18,445 nucleotides of DNA from an uncultured Oscillospiraceae bacterium (lineage in GTDB: Bacteria; Bacillota; Clostridia; Oscillospirales; Oscillospiraceae). Position numbers and translations under genes: made by a program. Location: NCBI GenBank assembly GCA_905236265.1, contig CAJOOV010000211.1, positions 1 to 18,445 of the forward strand. The letters are read 5' to 3'. This document shows positions 8,114 to 14,557 of this stretch, piece by piece. The notes under the pieces are model-generated. The model was not told where the DNA came from. It saw only the letters and a list, made by a program, of their open reading frames with translations, and searched no databases. Position 1 is the first letter of the stretch; every line of letters starts with the position of its first letter.

Positions 8114-10678
8114 TTATCCGCCGTTGCTGCCGCTGCTGTCAGTGAAAGTGACCTTAAACACATGTCCCCGGCGAACCATGGTGCCGGGAGAGACCTCCTG
8201 CCCGGTACACACAGAGGACTTGGTATAGTATCCGTTGGTGCTCTCCGCCCGCATGAAGATTCCCGCCTCGTTCATTATGTCCATCGCCTCCTTGGGCGAC
8301 TTCCCGTACAGGTCAGGCATCTCCACCAGCTCAGAGGGCATCTCCTCCCCCATGTAGAGGATGACCGTACTGTTCTGGGGCACGCTGCGCCCCTCGTCCG
8401 GGAGCTGTCCCGTGACCGTATCCCCGGAGCCAACGGTGCGGTATTTCAGCTTTTTGTCGCTCAGGGTCTCCTTTGCCTGCTGTTCCGTCATGCCGTGGCA
8501 GTCAGGCATGGGGGTGAGGGAGCCGGTGAGCTCGCTGGAGGAGTAGCCCTTCTCATATCCCCGGTAGTCCAGAATTCTGGCAATCAGCTCTCCCGCCACC
8601 GGGGCAGCCATGGCGCCGCCGGAAATCACATCTCCCCGGTCGGTAATGGTGCTGGTGCCGTCCACGCTCTTTGGACGGTCGAACATGACCAGTGTGATAA
8701 TGTCCGGGTCGTCTGCCGGGGCAAAGCCCACGAAGGAGACCCAGTATTCCCCCTTCACCAGCGTCTGGGCAGTACCGGTCTTGCCGCCGATGCGGTAGCC
8801 GGGCTGATAGGCATTGTTGCCGGTGTACTTGGACACCACCCCTTCCAGAATCTCCCGGCACCGGCGGCTGGTTTCCTCGCTGATGACCTGACGGGCCGGG
8901 CGTTCATCCGCCTGATAGACAATGCTCCCGGTGCTGTCGTTGATGCTCTGCACCACATGGGGGGTGTAGAGATAGCCCCCGTTCACCACTGCATTGAAGG
9001 CGGTAATCAGCTGAATGGGCGTCAGCTCGAAGCGCTGTCCGAAGGAGGCAGTGGCGAGCTGGGTAATGTGGAACTCGTCATAGGGCCAGACCTTGCCCAC
9101 ATTCTCATAGGGCAGGTCGATGCCGGTGGGGTCAAGAATGCCGAAGCGCTCCATGTACTCATAGAAGGTCTCCCTGCCCAGCTTCTGGCCGATGGAGATC
9201 AGCGCCGGGTTGCAGGAGTGTCCGATGGCCTCCGCCAGATTCTGATGTCCGTGGCCGCTGCGGTTGGAGCAGCGGATGGTCCATGTATCCACCTGTACGC
9301 TGCCGGAGCAGTCGAAGGTGCTGTTTTCGTTGATAACGCCCTCCTCCAGTCCCGCAGCCAGCACCAGCGCTTTAAAGGTGGAGCCGGGCTCGTAGGTGTC
9401 CGTGATGCACTTGTTCGTCCACTGCTTATAGATTGCGCTGGAATATGCCTGCTGATAGGCCTCGTCATAGGTCAAAACGGTGATCTCGTTTCCGTTCTCG
9501 TCCAGCAGGGGCTGGGAGATCTGGCCGGCAGAAGCCGTCTGCTCCTGCGTGGGCTGCTCCTGCGTGGGCTGCTCCTGTGTGGGCTGTTCGGACGCCTCTC
9601 CCGTCTGCTCCTGCTGCTCAGGCTGGGACAGCTCTGCCAGCGCCTTTTCCAGCGCCTGCTGATACTGCTTCTCCGAATCCTCCACCAGCTTCTTTGCCTG
9701 CTTCTCCACCTTGCTCAGCAGCGTCTCGTCCGTCACCTCGGTGTAGTTGTTCAGGTCAAAGGTGGGCATCTGAGCCATGCCCAGCATCCGCCCCGTCTTG
9801 CACTCCATCACCAGAATCACGCCGCCGTTTTGCGTCTCATACCGCTCGCAATACTGCTCCAGCGCACTCTGGCAGAAGGACTGGATGGTGGGGTCAAGGG
9901 TGAGGTGGAGATCGTTTCCGTCCTCCGGGTCATAGTAATCCTGAAAGAAGTTCATCAGATCCGTGCCCCTGCCGTTTTTGGCCGTCACCAGAAGTCCCGG
10001 CGTCCCGGCAAGCTGCGCCTCGTATTTCGATTCCAGACCATAGGCACCCCCCTTGTCGTTGGTGAAGCCGATGATCTGGGCGGCCATGTCCGCATTGGGA
10101 TAGTAGCGCTTGGCGTTGGGCTGGAGATAGATACACCCGCCAATATCATAAGACTCGATGAGCTCGCGGATCTGCTCCTCCCTGTCCCGCTCCACCTTCT
10201 GTGCCAGACGCTTGTACTGGCTGTCCGTGTCGGCGCACTTCTCCCGCAGGGATGCGGCATCCAGACTCAGAATACTGCTCAGGTTGGAGACCACCACGTC
10301 CTCCACGTTCCAGTCATAGGGGGCGGTATCGTCCCCCTTCTTCTGCGCCGCCTCCCGCTTCTTGTCCAGCTCCTGCTGGGACTCCACGATGGCCTTGGGG
10401 GAGATCACCACGTCATAGACCGTGGAGCTGATGGCAAGCACATTGCCGTCTGCGTCATAAATCGTCCCCCGGTTGGCGGTGATGGGCATTTCGGAGGTCT
10501 GCTGCCTCACTGCCCGCTTCTCCAGCTCGTCGTGGCGCACGATCTGGAGCTGGTAGAGCTGCCAGATCAGGGGTGCAAAAATCACCAGCCCGAACAGGAT
10601 CATTAAAACGATGGTACGGGTCAGCACCAGACGGTTGGCCTCCCTTGCCATTGCCCCGCTGTTTCGTTCTTGACTCAC
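8114..10678 (-). CDS. Class B penicillin-binding protein with PASTA domains (PbpB/SpoVD type)
   Basis: Membrane-anchored D,D-transpeptidase that crosslinks septal or spore-cortex peptidoglycan as partner of FtsW/SpoVE. 854 residues, longer than the usual 640-750. It has a cytoplasmic N-terminus and one membrane anchor at about 22-42. The dimerisation domain starts at TANRGTIYDADG. Transpeptidase motifs are STFK (Ser433-Lys436), SCN (488-490) and KTG (633-635). Two C-terminal PASTA repeats start at about MPDCHGMT and MPDLYGKS. A Gln/Glu-rich insertion (about residues 330-418) precedes the active serine and includes three EQPTQ repeats. Two PASTA domains suggest PbpB, one is usual for SpoVD; I leave the symbol open. 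The start is GTG at 10678 with GAAGGG 7 bases upstream; the ATG at 10651 is an alternative with a weaker site. A terminator-like hairpin separates it from ftsL. Confidence 0.94.
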   Translation of the reverse strand: MSQERNSGAMAREANRLVLTRTIVLMILFGLVIFAPLIWQLYQLQIVRHDELEKRAVRQQTSEMPITANRGTIYDADGNVLAISSTVYDVVISPKAIVESQQELDKKREAAQKKGDDTAPYDWNVEDVVVSNLSSILSLDAASLREKCADTDSQYKRLAQKVERDREEQIRELIESYDIGGCIYLQPNAKRYYPNADMAAQIIGFTNDKGGAYGLESKYEAQLAGTPGLLVTAKNGRGTDLMNFFQDYYDPEDGNDLHLTLDPTIQSFCQSALEQYCERYETQNGGVILVMECKTGRMLGMAQMPTFDLNNYTEVTDETLLSKVEKQAKKLVEDSEKQYQQALEKALAELSQPEQQEQTGEASEQPTQEQPTQEQPTQEQTASAGQISQPLLDENGNEITVLTYDEAYQQAYSSAIYKQWTNKCITDTYEPGSTFKALVLAAGLEEGVINENSTFDCSGSVQVDTWTIRCSNRSGHGHQNLAEAIGHSCNPALISIGQKLGRETFYEYMERFGILDPTGIDLPYENVGKVWPYDEFHITQLATASFGQRFELTPIQLITAFNAVVNGGYLYTPHVVQSINDSTGSIVYQADERPARQVISEETSRRCREILEGVVSKYTGNNAYQPGYRIGGKTGTAQTLVKGEYWVSFVGFAPADDPDIITLVMFDRPKSVDGTSTITDRGDVISGGAMAAPVAGELIARILDYRGYEKGYSSSELTGSLTPMPDCHGMTEQQAKETLSDKKLKYRTVGSGDTVTGQLPDEGRSVPQNSTVILYMGEEMPSELVEMPDLYGKSPKEAMDIMNEAGIFMRAESTNGYYTKSSVCTGQEVSPGTMVRRGHVFKVTFTDSSGSNGG
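9541..9585 (-). repeat. Three tandem 15-bp repeats inside the PBP gene
   Basis: Three head-to-tail copies of a 15-base unit (9541-9555, 9556-9570, 9571-9585). The first two are identical and the third differs at one base. They encode repeated EQPTQ at about residues 365-379 of the PBP and keep the frame. This is a likely hotspot for copy-number change by slippage. Confidence 0.9.
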
Positions 10679-10739
10679 GGTTCATCCCTTCTTTGCTATG
10701 ATAATGGGAAGAGTGTGCAGCCCTCCGGGGAGATGCTGC

Positions 10740-10781
10740 AAAAAAAGAGCGCAAGAAAAGAATCTGTTTTCTCACGCCCTT
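10740..10781 (-). terminator. Terminator or attenuator between ftsL and the PBP gene
   Basis: On the - strand, a 15-pair stem (10781-10767 with 10759-10745, three G-U wobbles) with a 7-base loop runs into an unbroken run of T down to 10740. This is the classic intrinsic terminator form. A second hairpin (10717-10721 with 10735-10739, inner 10723-10726 with 10729-10732) follows immediately, just upstream of the PBP start. The site lies inside an otherwise co-directional gene set, so it may end the rsmH-ftsL unit or attenuate read-through. Confidence 0.8.
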
Positions 10782-10840
10782 TTTCATTCTCTTTTGGCCC
10801 GGAACAATTCTTCTAATGGTGTATGCAAACCGGCTTACCG

Positions 10841-11353
10841 TTATGACCACAAGCCGAAGAGCAATGTCTTCAGGTGATCCACCAGCCCTTCCTCCTCAGG
10901 CCGGTAAACCACGGCGTTGTCCGGCTCGGAGAGATCCACATAGACCTTCTGATTGCCCTTGATCTCGCTCAGGTTGCTGCCGGATGCCTCAATGGCAGCC
11001 TCCAGCGCAGCCTTGTCAAAGATCTCCTCGTACTGTGCGCTCAGGCTCTTGCCCTCCTGCTCCAGCGCAGTGAGCTGATCTCTGGCCTCCACCGTCTGGG
11101 CGTAGATGCTGTTGAGGCGGCTGTACCCTGCGATAATCAGCACAAACATCACCGCCGCAATGGCAAGTCCCACCACAGGCAGCACGCTCAGAGCGTCCTG
11201 CTGGCGCAGGTTGACCCGGACACGGGTATGGATCTGCTGTCCGGAGCTTCGGCGGGGTCGTACCAGCGGTATCTCATGGAGCTGGGTGCCCCTCTCCCGC
11301 CGCTGGGGCGCAGCGCCACGGTATGTATCATATTGTCTTGCGGCCTGTGCCAT
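10841..11353 (-). CDS. ftsL: FtsL-like septum protein
   Basis: Small bitopic membrane protein. By position and architecture it is FtsL, the coiled-coil divisome protein that binds DivIB and DivIC and activates FtsW-PBP. 170 residues: a long basic cytoplasmic N-terminus (about 1-55, RRERG, RPRRSS), one membrane segment at about 57-76, then a predicted coiled coil (about 78-112, rich in Gln/Glu/Leu). An extracytoplasmic tail ends in HLKTLLFGLWS. FtsL proteins are poorly conserved in sequence, so the call rests on its place between rsmH and the PBP, as in Bacillus, and on topology. The ATG has AGAGGA 7 bases upstream. It follows rsmH by 55 bases and is followed by a strong terminator-like hairpin. 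It is somewhat longer than the Bacillus protein. Confidence 0.75.
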   Translation of the reverse strand: MAQAARQYDTYRGAAPQRRERGTQLHEIPLVRPRRSSGQQIHTRVRVNLRQQDALSVLPVVGLAIAAVMFVLIIAGYSRLNSIYAQTVEARDQLTALEQEGKSLSAQYEEIFDKAALEAAIEASGSNLSEIKGNQKVYVDLSEPDNAVVYRPEEEGLVDHLKTLLFGLWS

Positions 11354-11408
11354 TGGACAATCCTCTTTTCTTTCACGTTCTGCCCGGCGAACCCCGGCAC
11401 TGCCGGAC

Positions 11409-12344
11409 TCAGCAGCGCTGGCAGATGCGCAGCTTTGCGCTTCTGGCTCTGGGGTTCTCCCCCACCTCAGCCGGGGAGGGAAGAATCGGTTTTCTCGGCT
11501 TCAGCAAAACCTTCGGCTTTTTCCCGCAGGTACACACCGGAAACTCCGGCGGGCAGGTGCAGCCTCTTGCCGCCTGTGCCATTGCGGTTTTGACAATGCG
11601 ATCCTCCAGCGAATGGAAGGAAATCACGCACAGCCGCCCTCCCGGAGAGAGCCGGTCAATGGCGGCATCCATCGCCTGCGCCACAGCGGTCAGCTCGTCG
11701 TTCACCGCAATCCGCAGCGCCTGAAACGTCCGCTTGGCCGGATGCTGCTTCTCCCGCAGCGCCTGGGCAGGCATGGCGGAGCGGATGACCTCCACCAGCT
11801 CCAGCGTGGTGCGGATCTCCTGCGCCTGTCTGCGGCGGCAAATGGCGGCGGCAATGCGCCCTGCATACCGCTCCTCGCCCCAGCGGCCTATAATCTCCCG
11901 CAGCTCCTCCTCCGTCCAGACATTGACCACCTCTGCGGCGGTCAGGCTCTGGCTCCGGTCCATGCGCATATCCAGCGGCGCATCCTGCATATAGGAAAAG
12001 CCCCGGCTGGCATCGTCAAGCTGGGGAGACGACACCCCCAGATCCAGCAGTATGCCGTCCACGGTGCCCACGCCCAGCGTGTCCAGAATCGACGGGAGAT
12101 GGGAGAAGTTCCCATGCACCAGCGTCACCCGGTCAAGCAATGCGCCGAAGCGGGCAGGGGCGGCGTCCAGCGCAGCCTGATCCCGGTCAATGGCGATCAG
12201 CCTGCCCCCGTCCAGCCGTGCGGCAATCTCTCTGGCATGTCCTGCCCTGCCCAGCGTGCCGTCCACATAGATGCCCTCCGGTCTGATGTTCAGCCCGGAG
12301 ATGCACTCTTGCAGCAGCACCGGCTGGTGGGAAAACTCTGCCAT
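11409..12344 (-). CDS. rsmH: 16S rRNA (cytosine-1402-N4)-methyltransferase RsmH/MraW
   Basis: SAM-dependent methyltransferase that modifies C1402 in the ribosomal P-site; traditionally the first or second gene of dcw clusters. 311 residues from the chosen start, the usual size. Motifs are FSHQPVLLQE at the N-terminus, VDGTLGRAGHA (SAM motif I), ILLDLGVSSPQLD, GFSYMQDAPLDMRMD, VISFHSLEDRIVK and a C-terminus with NPRARSAKLR. The frame is open back to an ATG at 12383. However, that codon lies at about +6 of the predicted transcript and has no ribosome site. The ATG at 12344 has AAAGGA 11 bases upstream and matches the family's start. mraZ, which normally precedes it, is missing. Confidence 0.95.
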   Translation of the reverse strand: MAEFSHQPVLLQECISGLNIRPEGIYVDGTLGRAGHAREIAARLDGGRLIAIDRDQAALDAAPARFGALLDRVTLVHGNFSHLPSILDTLGVGTVDGILLDLGVSSPQLDDASRGFSYMQDAPLDMRMDRSQSLTAAEVVNVWTEEELREIIGRWGEERYAGRIAAAICRRRQAQEIRTTLELVEVIRSAMPAQALREKQHPAKRTFQALRIAVNDELTAVAQAMDAAIDRLSPGGRLCVISFHSLEDRIVKTAMAQAARGCTCPPEFPVCTCGKKPKVLLKPRKPILPSPAEVGENPRARSAKLRICQRC

Positions 12345-12395
12345 GAAGCGCCCAATCCTTTCAAAACCCTGTTCAGCTTTCATTTCATGTGATAT

Positions 12396-12424
12396 AGTAT
12401 AAAACGAAGCGGTTGGAATTGCAA
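12396..12424 (-). promoter_or_regulatory. Sigma-A-type promoter of the rsmH unit
   Basis: On the - strand TTGCAA (12424-12419), 17-base spacer, TATACT (12401-12396). The boxes are 4/6 and 5/6 matches. The predicted start near 12389 gives a leader of about 45 bases to the ATG at 12344. Confidence 0.7.
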
Positions 12425-12656
12425 CCCCTTGTTACTAATTTTTTCGTAAACCACCCGATCCCTTCCAATATTGTCCTTCAAAAAGTCATCATTCAACCTA
12501 TATACAGGATACAAAACGCACTTTTGTTCAGAAATAATCTTTCCTTATGTCTGTAACTTTTTTGTGTTATGTCACTTTGGCGCCTGTGCGGGAGAAAGAT
12601 GATTTCATCGAAGGGGGTCAAAGGGTGTCCCCTGCTCCCCCTCCGGCAATCGAAAA
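12425..12656. other. AT-rich intergenic stretch upstream of rsmH
   Basis: No convincing gene. Bases about 12430-12590 are clearly richer in A and T than the surroundings. At 12612-12642 lies a nested inverted repeat: AGGGGG with CCCCCT outside, AGGG with CCCT inside. I see no clear second promoter, only poor -10/-35 look-alikes on the - strand. Confidence 0.5.
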
Positions 12657-12806
12657 ACCGGCTTTGTCAGGCGGAAAACGACGGTTTTTTGACAAACGCA
12701 AGCCGACTTTGCCCTGCGGCAAAGCCGATTTTAGACTGCAGGCAAAGCCTCGCAGACAAAGTCCGTGGGACTTTGCCTGCGATTGGAAGCCGGAGGAATC
12801 CCTCCG
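12657..12806. repeat. Cluster of palindromic repeats (copy A of a dispersed family)
   Basis: Several nested inverted repeats built on GCAAAG/CTTTGC. TTTGTCA (12663-12669) pairs with TGACAAA (12690-12696). CTTTGCC (12707-12713) pairs with GGCAAAG (12718-12724). A 14-pair arm with one mismatch joins 12751-12764 and 12768-12781. An alternative 10-bp pairing joins 12738-12747 and 12771-12780. A short CGGAGG hairpin lies at 12791-12806. The same arms recur at 18304-18334, a degenerate version at 15634-15660, and a shared 15-base piece at 14442-14456. It lies downstream of the lipoprotein stop and may fold in its mRNA; no T run makes it a standard terminator. Confidence 0.75.
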
Positions 12807-12828
12807 AACCTCATCAGGGGAGCGGCGT

Positions 12829-13308
12829 TCAGCGTCCCGCCGTGGTCGTATTGTTCCGGCTGTCTGTGCCGGTGCGCATTCCGTCGGCAGCGGTGTCTGC
12901 CCCGTCAATCACCCCGTCTGCCATGCGCTCTGCGCCGTCCACAATGCCGTCTGTGACCTCACGGGCGGCGTCAGCGGTGCCGTCCACCACCTCTCTCATG
13001 CCGTTGGAGACGGAGCCGCTTTCCGTGGGGTTTGTCACCCGCTCCCCGTTTACCTCCCCGTCCTGTGCGGCACGGTAGCGGGCATCCGCTGCCATATCCT
13101 CGTCCGCTCTCCGGGCAGCGTCGTCCACTGCACGCTGGGTCTGGGCATCGGCGGCGGCATTGCTGCCTGTACCTGTGGAATTGTTCACCCCGTCATGCAC
13201 CGTGGTATCCGTATCAGGGGTGGTTGCCACCGTCCGATCTGTCCGTCCGCCGCATGATGTGAGCGTCAGCGCCATGGCAAAAGCCAGAGCAGTGAGCCAT
13301 CCTTTCAT
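12829..13308 (-). CDS. Putative lipoprotein with 11-residue repeats, function unknown
   Basis: 159 residues. The signal peptide ends in a clear lipobox (LTSC, Cys19) after a hydrophobic stretch, so the mature protein (141 residues) should be lipid-anchored on the outer face of the membrane. The mature part is hydrophilic, rich in Ala, Asp, Thr and Gly, and has no cysteine other than Cys19. From about residue 106 to 144 it carries an exact 11-residue period: Asp-Gly at 109, 120, 131 and 142, and a second Asp at 113, 124 and 135. This suggests an amphipathic helix or extended rod. The ATG has GGAGG 7 bases upstream, which strongly supports the gene. I recognise no family. It is divergent from the Spo0A-like gene and lies upstream of rsmH in the same direction, separated by the repeat cluster. 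Confidence 0.8.
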   Translation of the reverse strand: MKGWLTALAFAMALTLTSCGGRTDRTVATTPDTDTTVHDGVNNSTGTGSNAAADAQTQRAVDDAARRADEDMAADARYRAAQDGEVNGERVTNPTESGSVSNGMREVVDGTADAAREVTDGIVDGAERMADGVIDGADTAADGMRTGTDSRNNTTTAGR

Positions 13309-13609
13309 GTTTCTTCCTCCCTTGTCGTCCCGTCTGCAAAACCGTCTCGCACCGGCTCAGGCGGGCACCGAGTTTCCCGGCGGATGGTTTTCCGCCAGCG
13401 GTGATAGTTTGGGACGCTTCGTTCCCGGTTAAACCGGAAAAATGTGGAAATCTCAGGGCAGGCTTCTGTCCCCCACTGGGCTGAGTTCTGATTTTTTCTT
13501 TCTTTTTCTCCAACAGGACATGGTTTTCCCCTTTTTCCCTTGTCATTTCTCCCGAATTATGTTATGTTACCAAGTAGTAGGCAACCGATAGATGTATGAG
13601 GGCTTTGAG
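13309..13609. other. Divergent intergenic region between lipoprotein and Spo0A-like gene
   Basis: About 300 bases without a gene. It holds a 13-bp palindrome CCGGTTAAACCGG (13425-13437, with flanking TT/AA that extend the symmetry), a small GGCGGA/TCCGCC hairpin near 13379-13397, and the plus-strand promoter at 13540-13568. I could not find a convincing promoter for the lipoprotein. Confidence 0.5.
13540..13568 (+). promoter_or_regulatory. Probable sigma-A promoter of the Spo0A-like gene
   Basis: TTGTCA (13540-13545, 5/6), 17-base spacer, TATGTT (13563-13568, 4/6). Predicted start near 13575, giving a leader of about 35 bases. Confidence 0.6.
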
Positions 13610-14368
13610 ATGAATATGAAGATTGACGTAGTATTCTCCGATTTCGATGCAGACTATCTGGAGCGTGTCTGCGACCACTTCCAGACCTCCGCCAGAGTCC
13701 GTCCCGTAGGCTCCACCACGGAAATGGAACAGGTCATTCCCCTGCTGGAGCGCACCGGGGCACAGGTTCTGGTGACAAACATCCAGCTCTCAGGGGGCGA
13801 CGGGCTGGAGCTTCTGCGCAGGCTGGGCAGCAGAAGGGATTTGGATGTGCGCATCGTAGTCTGCTCCCACTTCGCCAACCCCGCACTGGTCAGCCGCTGT
13901 GCAGAGCTGGGGGCGTGCAGCTATGTGGAGCGCCCCTGCCTGATGGAAATGCTGGAGGAGCATATCTGTCTGGCCGCCACCGGCATCGACCTGTCTTCCC
14001 GGCATGAGCACTATCTGACCCAGCGCACCGACCTGCTGCTGCGTTCCCTTGGCTTTACCCCCAACCAGCGCAGCTTCCACTACATCCGCTATGCCCTGTA
14101 CCTCTGGCTGGAATCGGACTGCGACCAGCTCAGCGTCACCAAGCATATCTACCCTGCTGTCGCCGCCCGCTGCGGCACCACCCCCACGGCGGTAGAGCGC
14201 TGTATCCGTCACGGGATTGCAAAAATCTGGAATGCTCCCGCCTCCCCTCTGCGTTCCATGCTGTTCCCGCCCAATCACCTCCTCAACCGCCGTGCCCCCA
14301 CCAACGCCCAGTTTCTCAGTGCGCTGGCCTTTTATCTGCGCAGAACCTGGGGCAGTGCAGCGCTGTGA
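13610..14368 (+). CDS. Spo0A-like regulator with degenerate receiver domain
   Basis: Two-domain transcription factor, 252 residues. The C-terminal part (about 136-250) is a Spo0A-type DNA-binding domain. LSVTKHIYPAVAARC, TTPTAVERCIRHGIAKIW and APTNAQFL align by eye with the Bacillus Spo0A helix-turn-helix and sigma-contact region. The N-terminal part (about 1-120) has the receiver fold pattern but not its chemistry. The phospho-acceptor Asp is Asn57 (VLVTNIQL, where Spo0A has VLVLDIIM). The conserved Lys is Arg108 (VERP). The acidic pair is reduced to Asp11-Phe12. Ser86 keeps the Thr/Ser position. It is therefore unlikely to be switched by phosphorelay and probably acts constitutively, by dimerisation or by ligand. 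The frame opens at an ATG at 13592, but the ATG at 13610 has GAGGG 7 bases upstream. It is probably a paralogue; the true spo0A should be elsewhere. Confidence 0.85.
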   Translation: MNMKIDVVFSDFDADYLERVCDHFQTSARVRPVGSTTEMEQVIPLLERTGAQVLVTNIQLSGGDGLELLRRLGSRRDLDVRIVVCSHFANPALVSRCAELGACSYVERPCLMEMLEEHICLAATGIDLSSRHEHYLTQRTDLLLRSLGFTPNQRSFHYIRYALYLWLESDCDQLSVTKHIYPAVAARCGTTPTAVERCIRHGIAKIWNAPASPLRSMLFPPNHLLNRRAPTNAQFLSALAFYLRRTWGSAAL

Positions 14369-14398
14369 CAAAGGTATATCTCCGTTTTCCCAATACGC

Positions 14399-14433
14399 AG
14401 AACTCCCTGTCCGCTGTGCGGGCAGGGAGTTCT
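14399..14433. terminator. Hairpin downstream of the Spo0A-like gene
   Basis: A 16-pair stem (14399-14414 with 14418-14433, one G-U pair) with loop TGT, 30 bases after the stop. There is no clear T run on either side. It is a probable terminator or mRNA 3'-end stabiliser between two convergent genes. Confidence 0.6.
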
Positions 14434-14441
14434 GACGTTAA

Positions 14442-14503
14442 GCAAAGCCTCGCAGAGGGGGCTGTCTCGCAACGATCTTTAAAATCGTTTTGAGACAGCC
14501 CCT
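14442..14503. repeat. Dispersed repeat piece plus long inverted repeat (copy B)
   Basis: Bases 14442-14456 repeat 12742-12756 exactly (GCAAAGCCTCGCAGA). Directly after comes an inverted repeat: GGGGCTGTCTC (14458-14468) with GAGACAGCCCC (14492-14502), and an inner AACGAT/ATCGTT (14471-14476 with 14484-14489) around an AT loop. It may terminate the + gene (mildly T-rich downstream) or be a short mobile-element remnant. No reading frame lies inside. Confidence 0.7.
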
Positions 14504-14557
14504 TGTATTACGCATTCTGTTTTGTTGCTCCTGCCCCGGTGCAAGGCGGGCAGCCGC

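Noticed and set aside
9541..9585. Short direct repeats as a CRISPR array
   Set aside because: The units are contiguous 15-mers without spacers and lie in frame inside a coding gene.
8162..10606. Very long open frame (about 800 codons) on the + strand opposite the PBP gene
   Set aside because: It is antisense to a gene with full transpeptidase motifs, and its translation shows no domain pattern. It is rich in His/Leu/Gly runs, as expected from GC-rich codon bias read backwards.
12345..12383. RsmH start at the upstream ATG 12383
   Set aside because: It has no ribosome site and would lie at about +6 of the predicted transcript; the ATG at 12344 fits the family.
12547..13257. Open frame on the + strand running through the repeat cluster and opposite the lipoprotein gene
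   Set aside because: It runs across palindromic repeats and is antisense to a lipoprotein gene with a perfect ribosome site and lipobox. It has no convincing ribosome site of its own.
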